Assembly: GCA_002086835.1 (NCBI GenBank)
Contig: MVIG01000029.1
Location: 1-64,000 of the forward strand
Direction: 5' to 3'
From: Mycolicibacterium porcinum
Lineage (GTDB): Bacteria > Actinomycetota > Actinomycetes > Mycobacteriales > Mycobacteriaceae
DNA: 64,000 bases
Positions 33,480 through 42,555 of the stretch are shown here, in pieces. Position 1 is the stretch's first letter, and each line of letters opens with the position of its first letter. Made by a program: the position numbers and the translations under genes. The notes beneath the pieces are model-generated. The model was not told where the DNA came from and did not search any database. It was given only the letters and a program-made list of their open reading frames with translations.

Positions 33480-34091
33480 CTAGCTGTAGCACGGGCCACC
33501 GCCCGGAGGGCTGCACGATGCGGGCCCCAGCTCGATCCAGCTCAGGTCCATCCACGGCGGTGACAACCATGTCTTGGTCGGCTCGATGGCGAATCGCAGC
33601 GGGCCTCGCTCACAATAGGTCCTACCGTCTGGGGTCGCCGCGCACGTGGTTCCCTCGTGCGTGATGGAACTTCTAGGCGGCAGCATCAGCTGAGCCTGGG
33701 TACTCGGAAACCGTGCCGCCATGGACCAGTCGTAATGCACCGCTCGGTCGCCGTTGATCCAGCCGATGTGGCTCGTGCCAGGGGGCGCACCCGGGATATC
33801 GCCGACACAGCCGAAGTTCCCGAGTCCCCAGATGCCGCAGTTCTGCCCGGTCGGCCCGGTGAACCACACCCCGCCGGGTTGCGCATAAGCTCCCGCATCG
33901 ACGCGGTCGTAGTACCGAATGTCCGGCCAAGGATTCGGCCCCACATCCGAGGCAGGATCAGCCAACGCCGTTGCCGCACTACTGATCATGCAAGCGATCA
34001 CACTGGCCAACGCTCCCAACCAGCGAACTGTACCGCCCACGCCGCTCCCAGGTGCAAGCATCAGCTGTTCGTGTCGAATACGAGGACTCAT
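33480..34091 (-). CDS. Secreted protein of the mce region, unknown function
   Basis: A 203-residue exported protein from ATG 34091, which has GGCGGAGAG just upstream. A signal peptide is evident (WLGALASVIACMISSAATALADP). The mature part has six cysteines (NCGIWGLGNFGCVGD, TTCAATPDGRTYC, ASCSPPGGGPCYS), suggesting disulfides outside the cytoplasm, and a Trp/Gly-rich surface. I do not recognise the family. It lies between the MmpS-like gene and mceG on the same strand, so it is presumably part of the transporter operon. Confidence 0.7.
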   Translation of the reverse strand: MSPRIRHEQLMLAPGSGVGGTVRWLGALASVIACMISSAATALADPASDVGPNPWPDIRYYDRVDAGAYAQPGGVWFTGPTGQNCGIWGLGNFGCVGDIPGAPPGTSHIGWINGDRAVHYDWSMAARFPSTQAQLMLPPRSSITHEGTTCAATPDGRTYCERGPLRFAIEPTKTWLSPPWMDLSWIELGPASCSPPGGGPCYS

Positions 34092-34146
34092 CTCTCCGCC
34101 TTCTTCACTGGGACTGTGTTTGAGACGATCACAACGCACGAGAAAG

Positions 34147-34566
34147 TCACGTGACACGTCGTGTGCTTCCGTAACACGCAGCATCACCGATATCCAACGT
34201 GTTCTGGCAAATTACCTTGCCCTTGTAGGTGATTCGTACGCTGACCCACCGGCCCGGTGCCGCGCCGGGGCGCCAATCGGCGCGCACCTGGCTACCGCTC
34301 GGCGGCTGGGCCAATGGGTCACTCAGACGTACGTCCATTCGCCACGGAAGCGTCACACCCTGCATCGCCTGCCGTCCGGCCGCGTCCTGCCACTCGACAG
34401 TGGCCACGCCGATGCTGTCAGACACCACTTCGTAGGTGATCGGATCGTCGGCCCGCGCCGCCGCTGGACGACCCACCGCCGGGCACACCAGCAACACGGC
34501 GCAGACGACTACCCGGATTCTGCCGCCCAATACCTTTCGTGATCGTGAAGTACCGGTGATTGTCAT
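34147..34566 (-). CDS. MmpS-like exported protein
   Basis: A 139-residue protein starting MTITGTSRSRKVLGGRIRVV. One hydrophobic N-terminal segment (VVVCAVLLVCPAVG) precedes a small beta-rich domain with ITYEVVSDSIGVATVEWQDA, GVTLPWRMDVRL and VSVRITYKGKVICQNT. The YEV...LPW pattern is that of the MmpS C-terminal domain, which partners MmpL lipid exporters in mycobacteria. No mmpL gene is nearby, so a role alongside the Mce proteins is inferred. It overlaps the CAP-like gene by 4 bp. Confidence 0.6.
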   Translation of the reverse strand: MTITGTSRSRKVLGGRIRVVVCAVLLVCPAVGRPAAARADDPITYEVVSDSIGVATVEWQDAAGRQAMQGVTLPWRMDVRLSDPLAQPPSGSQVRADWRPGAAPGRWVSVRITYKGKVICQNTLDIGDAACYGSTRRVT

Positions 34567-35051
34567 GGACCCACCAACACGACGACCACGAGGGTGTAAC
34601 CGCTGTCTGGTTCCCGGAGCGCACTGGTACCGATCTCGGTGTAGGAGCAATCTGGGATCGCGCTGAATCCTTCGAGCAACACTCCGTGGATCGCGTCGCT
34701 CTCAGCCAGCCCGGCACCCTGCAGGGACGTGACTTTGCTGCCCGTGATACCGAGGTCCTTCGCGATCGCTGTCGGATGCGGGTCGTCGGCGGGCACATTC
34801 TCAGCCGTGTGATTCACGTAGGTGAAAGTCGACTGATTGACGATGTCGGCGAGTTTATCTGCCTTCGGATCAGGCTTCAGTTCGCCGCACGAACCACCCC
34901 GGGCGGCGTTGACGGCCTGTGCCAGAGCAGGATACGGATCGGCCATGGCGGCCGGTGCGCCGGCGGCGGCCAGGATACATGCCGATATCAGCACCGCGGC
35001 CGGCAGCCTGATATCGAGGGGCCACCTTCGACGCGTTCTACCCACAGACAT
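34563..35051 (-). CDS. Secreted CAP/SCP-like domain protein
   Basis: A 162-residue exported protein from ATG 35051. The signal peptide is LPAAVLISACILAAAGAPAAMADP. The mature part, with YPALAQAVNAARGGSCGELK, KADKLADIVNQSTFTYV and CSYTEIGTSALREPDSGYTL, has the outline of a degenerate CAP domain (N-terminal helix with N..R, central and final strands), without the usual catalytic-like histidines. Its function is unknown. It overlaps neighbours on both sides (14 bp upstream, 4 bp downstream) and so belongs to the mce operon. Confidence 0.6.
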   Translation of the reverse strand: MSVGRTRRRWPLDIRLPAAVLISACILAAAGAPAAMADPYPALAQAVNAARGGSCGELKPDPKADKLADIVNQSTFTYVNHTAENVPADDPHPTAIAKDLGITGSKVTSLQGAGLAESDAIHGVLLEGFSAIPDCSYTEIGTSALREPDSGYTLVVVVLVGP

Positions 35052-35679
35052 GAGACCGGTTGATCTTGCTCCCCCAGTGCTGGGCACGCAGGAAGGACGG
35101 ACCGCTGAACCAGGTGGGCTGACGGGCCTTCAGACCGTTGTTCACATTCGAGAGTTGTTGCCACAGGCCGTAGAAGCTATCGCCCTGATATATGGGGAAG
35201 TACATGTCTCCTGCTCCGTCGTAGCTTTGCGTGAGGGCTTGAGCGCGAGGCGTCAGAAAGTCGAGTGCCTGATCGAGATTCGCCGTGACGATGTCCAGCC
35301 GCTGCGGCACATCGTCGCCGTCGAAATTCCCGTTGGTCCGGACAATCGCGTTGTTCAGGTGCTCGACCTGGTGCTTGAGCTCCGAGTACTGCGCGTTGTA
35401 CCACTGGCACATCTCCCGCTCCGCGGTCACATCCGCGGGTGTGACGTACTGGCGCGTCTGGTCGAAGGGGAAGGGAAACTGCGGCTGCCAGTCGGACGGT
35501 CCTGGCACCACCACCGAAAGTGGCCGAGGCATCTCCGGTGGCCCGTTCACCGGATCGGCCTCTGCAGCAGCGCAACCCAACGCCATCGCGGCGCCTACAA
35601 CCGCCGCCACCAACGCCGCGCGACCACAGCGAATGGTCACTCTGCTGCCGCTGTTCGAGAAGGACGTCAGCATACGCAT
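35038..35679 (-). CDS. Secreted protein of the mce region, unknown function
   Basis: A 213-residue exported protein. ATG 35679 was chosen because AGGAG lies ten bases upstream; in-frame starts further 5' lack one. The signal sequence is ALVAAVVGAAMALGCAAAEADP; the cysteine before AAAEAD gives a possible lipobox-like site but a normal signal-peptidase cut is as likely. The body is helical, with REMCQWYNAQYSELKHQVEH, TANLDQALDFLTPRAQAL and QQLSNVNNGLKARQPTWFSG. I cannot name a family. It follows the Mce-associated membrane protein. Confidence 0.65.
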   Translation of the reverse strand: MRMLTSFSNSGSRVTIRCGRAALVAAVVGAAMALGCAAAEADPVNGPPEMPRPLSVVVPGPSDWQPQFPFPFDQTRQYVTPADVTAEREMCQWYNAQYSELKHQVEHLNNAIVRTNGNFDGDDVPQRLDIVTANLDQALDFLTPRAQALTQSYDGAGDMYFPIYQGDSFYGLWQQLSNVNNGLKARQPTWFSGPSFLRAQHWGSKINRSHVCG

Positions 35680-35728
35680 CCGAATCGCACTCCTATCGTT
35701 GACTCGCATGCCGGCCGAAGCACCGCGA

Positions 35729-36379
35729 TCACTTTCCGAGGGCCGCGTCGATCCCACCGACATCGGTGATCTGCCAGTTGTTCTTGCTGTCCAAGGTGAC
35801 GCTGTAGGTAGCCGTGGACTGCAGACCGTCAGGCGCCTGCATCGTTTTGGTCAGGACGCTGACGAACGTGTCGACGACGTAGATTCCGCCGTTGTCTGAC
35901 CGAACCTTCGCCGCCAGCGGGCGAGCGGAGGACTTCCACTGCAGCGGCGCCAAGATCTGCTGCATGGAATCCGCAGCCTTGGTCAGCTTGTCCTTCAGCT
36001 CTGGTGAAGTGCCGTTGACCAGCTTGAGTTTCCAGCCGTTGAAGTCCTGGTAGTCCATCTCGGCTGCGTGCACCGCGTAGTTGCTGGCGATCTCTTCAGC
36101 ATGAGTTCCATTGTTGGTGGCTAGATCTCGCGCATTCAACTGACTCGTGGCATCGGCATACAGCCAGCCGAAGACCGCCGCCGCCGCGGCGAGCACCACG
36201 ATGATCAATCCGACGATGAAGCCACGGAGCGAAACCGACAGTTGCCGTGGCGCCTTCGTGTTATCGCCGGCCTCGGGCCTCGTGACGAGGTCTTGGGCGT
36301 GGTCTGCATCGGCGTGTTGTTCGGCTTCGGCTTCTGACGTCGACGCATCCGCGTCAATTGGGGTCTTCGTGTCGATCAT
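35729..36379 (-). CDS. Mce-associated membrane protein (Mas/Mam-type)
   Basis: A 216-residue single-pass protein. An acidic cytoplasmic N-terminus of about 50 residues is followed by one transmembrane segment (FIVGLIIVVLAAAAAVFGWL) and an NTF2-like periplasmic domain ending TYSVTLDSKNNWQITDVGGI. This layout is standard for the Mce-associated proteins encoded just after mceF, which are thought to stabilise the Mce complex. It starts 39 bp after mceF with AGAGGA upstream. Confidence 0.85.
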   Translation of the reverse strand: MIDTKTPIDADASTSEAEAEQHADADHAQDLVTRPEAGDNTKAPRQLSVSLRGFIVGLIIVVLAAAAAVFGWLYADATSQLNARDLATNNGTHAEEIASNYAVHAAEMDYQDFNGWKLKLVNGTSPELKDKLTKAADSMQQILAPLQWKSSARPLAAKVRSDNGGIYVVDTFVSVLTKTMQAPDGLQSTATYSVTLDSKNNWQITDVGGIDAALGK

Positions 36380-36418
36380 GGAGTTTGTCCTCTCAAGGCT
36401 TTGGGGCGTTCACCCGAT

Positions 36419-37375
36419 CTACCGGTCGGGGATGGTGACATGAAGTGTGATCGCCCCCTCTTCCGGTATGCCCGACAGGGCGTTGGACAAAATCTGCCCG
36501 GTGTCGAAGTTCATCAGAGCGCCGCCGATCCCCTGAAACTGCGGAGTCAAGGTCTGGGTGAGCACTTTGATGTCCGGACCTCTGGTGTCCAGCAAATTTT
36601 GAATTCGACCGAGGAATTTGCCGAACAAATCCATGTTGTGGGGGTTGTTCCAAGCGACTGTTCGCATCATGCCCTGGTAGGTGCCGGCCACACCGTCCCC
36701 TGCCGCTCGCAACTGAGGCGCCGTATCTGCGAGGGTCGGACCGACCCAGTGAGCGTTCTGGAGCAGCGTCTGGGAGTTGGCCAGCACCGTCTCACCACTG
36801 CCGTTAAGACCGAGCGCCATGTTGTTCAGCAGCTGGGCAGCCCGGGCAAGGTTGGGCAATACGGTGTCTGGGTTCGGCAGCGCAGCGTCGGCTTCGTTCA
36901 CGATGCGCTCCAGCTCGCCGGGATCCATCTGATTGAGCACTCGAACCACGCTGGTGGCCAACTCTGAGATGGACGGCGGCACAACGATCGACTCGGTGGC
37001 GATGTGCTGCCCATCGGTCAACACAGGGCCCTCGTCAGTGCGGGGCATCAGGCCGACGTAAGCCTCACCGAGGGCGGACAGATTGTCGAGCCGCACATCG
37101 CTGTCTACCGGGATACGTTGGTCACCATTGACATAGAAGTCGATTTTCGCCGCGTTGACCGAGGATTCGACCTTGGTGACCTTCCCCACCGCCACACCGC
37201 GTAGCAATACGTTCGAACCAACGACAAGGCCCTTGATGTCGGGCACATCCATGGACAGAGTGGTGCGGTTTTCGGGGTCGCCGACATGCACCCCGAAGGA
37301 TGCGATGTACGCCACGGAGGCTACGACGATCACGCCGAAGGCGACGAATGAAGCAATATTCTTCGCTGCTCTCAT
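36419..37375 (-). CDS. mceF: Mce-family protein MceF
   Basis: A 318-residue protein with an N-terminal membrane anchor (FVAFGVIVVASVAYIASF) and an MlaD/MCE domain: LSMDVPDIKGLVVGSNVLLR, GVAVGKVTKVE and EAYVGLMPR. A long helical region follows, rich in Asn/Gln. It would form part of the lipid-conducting Mce channel across the periplasm. The position, sixth of the series, gives the letter. It is short for MceF, which often carries a Pro-rich tail. Its ATG overlaps the mceE stop by 4 bp. Confidence 0.9.
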   Translation of the reverse strand: MRAAKNIASFVAFGVIVVASVAYIASFGVHVGDPENRTTLSMDVPDIKGLVVGSNVLLRGVAVGKVTKVESSVNAAKIDFYVNGDQRIPVDSDVRLDNLSALGEAYVGLMPRTDEGPVLTDGQHIATESIVVPPSISELATSVVRVLNQMDPGELERIVNEADAALPNPDTVLPNLARAAQLLNNMALGLNGSGETVLANSQTLLQNAHWVGPTLADTAPQLRAAGDGVAGTYQGMMRTVAWNNPHNMDLFGKFLGRIQNLLDTRGPDIKVLTQTLTPQFQGIGGALMNFDTGQILSNALSGIPEEGAITLHVTIPDR

Positions 37376-38373
37376 GGCATTGCTCCCAACATTCGAAGCA
37401 CGTCCTGGGTGTTGTTGATCAACTCCCGGCCGTCCGGAGTCTGGATCGAGGTGATGTTGATCGCCGGGTTCTTGTCGGCCGGCAGGAAGTTCTCGTAGAA
37501 CAGTTTCCGCCAGGCAGGGCCCTCATGTTCGAAGTCCCACTTGCTGCCTTGGAGGGCGCCCGCCGCGTCAGCGAGCGAATTCAAAGTCGGGACCAACCAG
37601 TAGCCACCGCTGTAGATGCTCCCGATCGACGGGAGCACGGTACCGATGTAGCCAGCCGTCTGGGTGCCGCGGTCAAACCCTTTCATGCCGTCCGGTGACA
37701 GCCAGTACTGATAGGTGGACATGTTCCTGTTCACCACGTCCGCAGTGCCGGACACTCCGTTCAGCCACGTGTCGACCACATCCATGTTGTTTGACAGGTC
37801 TGAGAGGTCGGTGGCCACTCGGCCGGCGACTGCCCGCAGTTCCTTATCACGCTGTGGCGTCACGTTATTGACGCCGATGATGGAGGTCTGAATGCGCTGG
37901 ATCGAGCCGCTGCCGACGAAGTTCGCCATATTCGCGATGGTGTCTTCCAACTGGGGCGGCGACGTGGTCTGAACTACCGGTACTCGCTGCCCAGCCTTCA
38001 GCGATTGTGTTGCGGATTCCCCAGCCGGTTGTCGTTCCAGCGCAACATACGTGTCGCCGAGCACCGTCGATTGTTGGAGGGTGGCATGAATATCACTTGG
38101 CACCAGTACATCTCGGTCAATCCTGGCCGTGACGTCGACGTGGTCGCTCTTCAGATCGATGCGGGTGACCACACCAACCGCGGTGCCGTCCTGGACCACC
38201 TTGGCCTGATCAGGCAAGTTGAGCACATTGGCGAATTCGATGACGACGTCGTAACCATCGGAGTGGCTGCCGCCCGGTTGCGGCAGCGAATTCACGCTGA
38301 TCGACGTACATGATGTCAGTAGCGCGGCTCCGGTCAGGCCCATCGTCACCGCCCGCCATACCCGTGCCCTCAT
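37372..38373 (-). CDS. mceE: Mce-family lipoprotein MceE
   Basis: A 333-residue lipoprotein. ATG 38373 opens MRARVWRAVTMGLTGAALLT followed by the lipobox LLTSC. The MCE domain reads YDVVIEFANVLNLPDQAKVV, GTAVGVVTRIDL and TYVALERQPAG. This is the usual lipid-anchored member of mycobacterial Mce sets (LprK-like). It would assemble with MceA-D and F into the substrate tunnel. It overlaps mceD and mceF by 4 bp each. Confidence 0.92.
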   Translation of the reverse strand: MRARVWRAVTMGLTGAALLTSCTSISVNSLPQPGGSHSDGYDVVIEFANVLNLPDQAKVVQDGTAVGVVTRIDLKSDHVDVTARIDRDVLVPSDIHATLQQSTVLGDTYVALERQPAGESATQSLKAGQRVPVVQTTSPPQLEDTIANMANFVGSGSIQRIQTSIIGVNNVTPQRDKELRAVAGRVATDLSDLSNNMDVVDTWLNGVSGTADVVNRNMSTYQYWLSPDGMKGFDRGTQTAGYIGTVLPSIGSIYSGGYWLVPTLNSLADAAGALQGSKWDFEHEGPAWRKLFYENFLPADKNPAINITSIQTPDGRELINNTQDVLRMLGAMP

Positions 38374-39485
38374 GAGTGGTTCGCCTGCATCAGGACGTAC
38401 TGCAGCAGCGCGACGTCGACCGCATAGGGAACTCCGTTGACGTCGGCGCAGCTCCCGGGCATCGACGCGTTCATGAAGCCACACGCTGCGAGCCCTTCGT
38501 GGGTACGCACTCGAAACATGGGCGGGCGGTATGCAATGTTGAAGAAGCTGAACTGATGCGCGTTGTAGTGGTTTGCGACGGTATTGATCCACCACGGCAC
38601 GGGGTCGAACAGTCCTGCCAGCGCGTTGGCATGAGGCGTCATCTTTCTGATGGAGGCACTGACGGTGTCGAGCGTCAGCTGCGTTTCGTCGCCCAGGCGG
38701 GTCTCGGTCACGGCGACTGCCTCGATCAGCGGCCCGAGGTTGCCGATCTCTGTCTGTCCTGCCAGCCGGGCGGTGCCGTCCAAGGCTGTGGCCACTTGCC
38801 CGGTCGTGGTGCGGGCGTCTTGCAGGATCTCCTTGAGCGGGCTGCGGAGTTGAACCAGGGTGTCGGTCAGATCACCGAGGTTCTCGATGATCGACCCGAT
38901 GTTGCCGATCGCCTGATCCGGGCTGTCCAGCAGCGTCGACGTCCGCGTCACGAGTTCACCCGCAGCGGCGCCGTTTTCATGCGCCAGTTGATCCAAACCA
39001 CGCACCGTGCCTGCGACGTTCGTCGAACCGTCCGGATTGATTCGGTTGATGAACGTGTCGGCCGACCCGATAACCTCGGACAAAGTCTTAGGTGACATTG
39101 AGCGGCTTCGTGGGACGCAGCTTCCCGCAGTCATTCGGGGACCGCCCTCATAGTTGCCCACCAGTTCCAATGAGCGATCGGCGAGTATCGATGGTGAGCG
39201 GATAACTGCCTTCACATCATCGGGTAGCCACCGTTGTTGGTCGATGGAGAAGTCGACGCGGACGTTGTTCGGGCCGGGGGTCAACGAAGTGACCTTGCCG
39301 ATGGGAAACCCCATCTGCGTCACCGGATTACCGGCATAGAGACCTACCGTGTCAGGCATCAGCGCGCAGTAATCGGTTGCCGCAGGTTGGGTCGGCGAGC
39401 ACGATGCGGCCGTCCCGACGACCGACACAGCGAGCAGTGTGGTCGCGGTGACACGCCATGCGTGAATCGCTGTGGACTTCCTCAT
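38370..39485 (-). CDS. mceD: Mce-family protein MceD, with lipobox-like signal
   Basis: A 371-residue protein from ATG 39485. The MCE domain includes YCALMPDTVGLYAGNPVTQM, GFPIGKVTSL and RSLELVGNYEGG. Its signal sequence TTLLAVSVVGTAASCSP ends in a lipobox-like AASC, so it may be a second lipoprotein beside MceE. The C-terminal part is helical, ending with cysteines (LAACGFMNASMPGSCADVNG). The start overlaps the mceC stop by one base (TGATG). Confidence 0.88.
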   Translation of the reverse strand: MRKSTAIHAWRVTATTLLAVSVVGTAASCSPTQPAATDYCALMPDTVGLYAGNPVTQMGFPIGKVTSLTPGPNNVRVDFSIDQQRWLPDDVKAVIRSPSILADRSLELVGNYEGGPRMTAGSCVPRSRSMSPKTLSEVIGSADTFINRINPDGSTNVAGTVRGLDQLAHENGAAAGELVTRTSTLLDSPDQAIGNIGSIIENLGDLTDTLVQLRSPLKEILQDARTTTGQVATALDGTARLAGQTEIGNLGPLIEAVAVTETRLGDETQLTLDTVSASIRKMTPHANALAGLFDPVPWWINTVANHYNAHQFSFFNIAYRPPMFRVRTHEGLAACGFMNASMPGSCADVNGVPYAVDVALLQYVLMQANHS

Positions 39486-40447
39486 CAGCACGGGCTTCCG
39501 GGCATCGGGATGCACAGGTCGGTCGCCAGTAACTCTGGCTTCGCGTTCTGCGCGTCCAGAACACGTTCCATCTTGTCCCTGACACGTCGCAGGCGGGGAA
39601 TGATTCTGCTGTTGTTGTCTACCCATCGTCTGAATCTGTCCTGCCACTCATGAATTTTCTGGATGAAGTCCTCGCGATGATTCACCCAGAACTCACCGAA
39701 GGGCTGGAGAAAGGCATCGCCGATGTCGCCCATACCGCTGAGTGCGCCGGCAAAGCCTTTGCCGTAGACGACCAGCGTCTGTTCCAGGATCGAAAACTTG
39801 GAGACCAGTTCCTGCAGCTTGCCCTTGAACTGGCTGAGTTGAAGGATGTACTCGTCGGACATGTCCAGGATCTGGCTGATCTGGCCGCGCTGCCGATCGA
39901 TCGAGCTTGTAATGGCATTGCCGGCATTGATAATCGAGGTCATGGTTTCGACGTTTGTTCCCGTCAATCCCGCCGCGACCTGGTCGAGGGAATCCTTGAT
40001 GGGCTGCGGATCTACCCGGTCGGTGACCTTCGTTGCATCCGCCAGCGCCTGCATCAGGTTGTAGGGCATCGACACACGTTCGACGGGAATAGCCTTGTCG
40101 CCCAATGGACTGTTGCCCAGGGATGTCAGGTTCACGTAGTAGCCGCCGACCACGGTGAGCATCCGGACATCGATTTGGGACTGGTCACCCACGAACGCAT
40201 CTTTCGCCACCGAAGCCCGAACTTTGACCTGATTCGGCTCGATCGACAAGTCCTGCACCTTGCCTACCGTGATACCTGCGATGCGTACCCCGTCGCCCGG
40301 ACGAAGCGATGCCGCGTCGCGGGTGTAGAAGACCACGGTTCTGTCGCCGGGCGGGCTGATATAGAGAATCGCTGCGGTGATCGCCACCACGACCACCAGA
40401 CCTAAAGCGATGACACCCCAAAACATTTGATTCCCGAACAGTTTCAC
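39485..40447 (-). CDS. mceC: Mce-family protein MceC
   Basis: A 320-residue protein. GTG 40447 was chosen because it overlaps the mceB stop as GTGA and puts the membrane anchor (FWGVIALGLVVVVAITAAIL) at the N-terminus. The MCE domain shows VVFYTRDAASLRPGDGVRIA, GITVGKVQDL and GGYYVNLTSLG. Helical repeats follow. It lacks the long Pro-rich C-terminus of some MceC proteins. Confidence 0.9.
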   Translation of the reverse strand: MKLFGNQMFWGVIALGLVVVVAITAAILYISPPGDRTVVFYTRDAASLRPGDGVRIAGITVGKVQDLSIEPNQVKVRASVAKDAFVGDQSQIDVRMLTVVGGYYVNLTSLGNSPLGDKAIPVERVSMPYNLMQALADATKVTDRVDPQPIKDSLDQVAAGLTGTNVETMTSIINAGNAITSSIDRQRGQISQILDMSDEYILQLSQFKGKLQELVSKFSILEQTLVVYGKGFAGALSGMGDIGDAFLQPFGEFWVNHREDFIQKIHEWQDRFRRWVDNNSRIIPRLRRVRDKMERVLDAQNAKPELLATDLCIPMPGSPC

Positions 40448-41448
40448 TGATTGCACAGGATCACCCGCTGACCATTGAGGAGAATATCCAGTGATTCCGG
40501 CAGTTGAGCGCGTCCGCGCGAGCAGGGCAGAGGCGACCCAGGTTCGGCCGGTGGTTGCACGTTGTCCCATACGACGGGCACCCGCTTGAAGGCGTCACTG
40601 TAGTCGTCGAAGACGGTAATCGCACGATCCAATCCCTTGTCGATATCGGCCTGTCCTGGTTTGAAACCAAGGTTTTGCAGTAGCCGGAATGCCGAAGACG
40701 TGAAGGCCGGACCATAGAGCTCTGACTTGCGGAACTCATCCAGCACCTTCAAAGCCGCATCCAGCGGGCGGTTCAGCCATTCCAAAATCTGAATGAAATC
40801 TGCCGAATGGCCGCCGAACGTGCTTGCCATGTTGGACAGGTTCTGCATGAGTGTCGCGACCACTTCTTGTCGGTTCGCCACGAACTCGGTCAGCTTTCGG
40901 ATGCTGTCGAGCATCGGTCCCAAGCCGTTTCCATCCCCCGACATGAATGTCGCGACGTTTTCAGTGAAGATATCGATGTCGTTGGGGCTCAACGTAGCCA
41001 GTGCCGGCTGTAGCCCATTGAACAGCGTAGTGATGTCAAAAGAGGGTCGGGTCATGGAGACTGGGATGTCTTTCACCACATCCGGTGGCGAGGACTCTTC
41101 GGCCGGATCCACGACATCGAGGTACCGCAAGCCGGTGAGTGCTTGATACTTCACAGCCAGCCGCGTCTTGGGCACCACTGCGTACCGCTTGTCGAGGCTC
41201 ATTCCAACCACGGCCACGCTCTGACCGCCCGCGCGTTTGAGCTCTAGAGACTCCACTTTGCCTACGCGGACACCGCGCACGCGTACGTCGGCATCCTCGT
41301 GCAGTCCGGATACGTCAATGAATTCCGCTGTGTAGTGGGATGTTTCAGTCGACACCGGCTGCCGAAGGACATTTACGATCAGGACGAAGACCAGCGACGC
41401 AAGAACGGCACTCACGATGAACCTCCAGAGCGCACCCATCGGCTTCAT
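40444..41448 (-). CDS. mceB: Mce-family protein MceB
   Basis: A 334-residue protein with anchor FIVSAVLASLVFVLIVNVL and MCE domain motifs YTAEFIDVSGLHEDADVRVR, GVRVGKVESLEL and LTGLRYLDVVDP. The C-terminus carries cysteines (SPLPCSRGRAQL; VILCNQ). It overlaps mceA by 4 bp (ATGA) and mceC by 4 bp (GTGA), so the set is translated as one coupled unit. Confidence 0.92.
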   Translation of the reverse strand: MKPMGALWRFIVSAVLASLVFVLIVNVLRQPVSTETSHYTAEFIDVSGLHEDADVRVRGVRVGKVESLELKRAGGQSVAVVGMSLDKRYAVVPKTRLAVKYQALTGLRYLDVVDPAEESSPPDVVKDIPVSMTRPSFDITTLFNGLQPALATLSPNDIDIFTENVATFMSGDGNGLGPMLDSIRKLTEFVANRQEVVATLMQNLSNMASTFGGHSADFIQILEWLNRPLDAALKVLDEFRKSELYGPAFTSSAFRLLQNLGFKPGQADIDKGLDRAITVFDDYSDAFKRVPVVWDNVQPPAEPGSPLPCSRGRAQLPESLDILLNGQRVILCNQ

Positions 41449-42545
41449 GACGGGCCTCCCATCGCGTCGATCGGAGCCTGTATGCCAGGCAGGTTGTCCA
41501 GCACGATATGGACTTGAAGCGCGCGTTGCTCAGGCGATCCGGCATACAGCTTCTCGAATCGCGTACGCAATTCTTTGAGCGTGTCTGCGATACCCGGAGG
41601 AGATACCAATCCTGGAACTGTGTCGGTGAGCGTCTTTATAAGACCCACCGCCGGCAACAGATCCGAGGGATGAGAGGACAAGAGCTTGCCCAGCGCGCCG
41701 AAGAACGAGTTCGCAAGCAGGTCGAGGGTCGCACGAGAGCGCTTCTGCCAATATTCTTCTGACTGCGGGTTGCCTGGCATCGCAATCTCGTCGACGTCGT
41801 CCTGGCCAGGAAGCGCGGCCTCGCCGGACACGTTGAAAGTGACGAAGCCGCCGCGCTGATTGAAGCCGTAGCCTGCAGCGGTCGCTCCGTCGATGAACGA
41901 CGGGAACGCGACGCTGATGCCGGTGGCGTTCCGTAGCAGTTGTTCGGTGCTGACGGTCTGCACATTCTTCACGGCGTCGGCGGCCGTGAGAATAGTTTCG
42001 ATCATCGGGTTCAGACCATCGGTATAACGCGTGGCCCGGTCGACGACGCTGACCAGTTGCGGAGTCACCACCCCTCCGGTGATTTCCCCAAGGCGGGCCA
42101 GCAACGCCTGCAGCGTGAAGTTTCCCTTGGGCACCGTGGCGAGCTGAAGGCCGTCACGAAGTGGTGAACCACCTTGCCCGGGAATCAGATTGATACCGGT
42201 GACACCGAAGTAGTTGGCCGGCCTGAAGTCGACGCCCACCGAGTCCGTCAGCCCCGAGGTGGGCAGCGACTGAAGATAGGCGTCCAGCCGGACTGTCCCA
42301 TTGGGCATGCTCTTCACGTCGGTGACCTCACCCACCCTTACCCCGTGCAGCATCATCGGGGTGCCGTCGGCGACGCCCTGCCCGACGTAAGGCATGTCTA
42401 ATCGGACCGAGATCCGGTCGGTCGCGGGCTTGGCGAACGGGTTGAACGCCGCCATCAGAAAGACCGCAGCCACACACAACGTGAGGGCGATCCCAATCGT
42501 GGTCAGCCGCCGCGTTTCCGCCTCGGCCGACATCCGGAACAGCAA
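41445..42545 (-). CDS. mceA: Mce-family protein MceA
   Basis: A 366-residue protein with an anchor (IGIALTLCVAAVFLMAAF) and an MCE domain: ISVRLDMPYVGQGVADGTPM, HGVRVGEVTDVK and NYFGVTGINLIPG. TTG 42545 has AGGGG seven bases upstream; ATG 42533, four codons in, is the alternative. It is the first substrate-binding-type subunit after the two permease genes. Confidence 0.9.
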   Translation of the reverse strand: MLFRMSAEAETRRLTTIGIALTLCVAAVFLMAAFNPFAKPATDRISVRLDMPYVGQGVADGTPMMLHGVRVGEVTDVKSMPNGTVRLDAYLQSLPTSGLTDSVGVDFRPANYFGVTGINLIPGQGGSPLRDGLQLATVPKGNFTLQALLARLGEITGGVVTPQLVSVVDRATRYTDGLNPMIETILTAADAVKNVQTVSTEQLLRNATGISVAFPSFIDGATAAGYGFNQRGGFVTFNVSGEAALPGQDDVDEIAMPGNPQSEEYWQKRSRATLDLLANSFFGALGKLLSSHPSDLLPAVGLIKTLTDTVPGLVSPPGIADTLKELRTRFEKLYAGSPEQRALQVHIVLDNLPGIQAPIDAMGGPS

Positions 42546-42555
42546 AGCTCGACCC

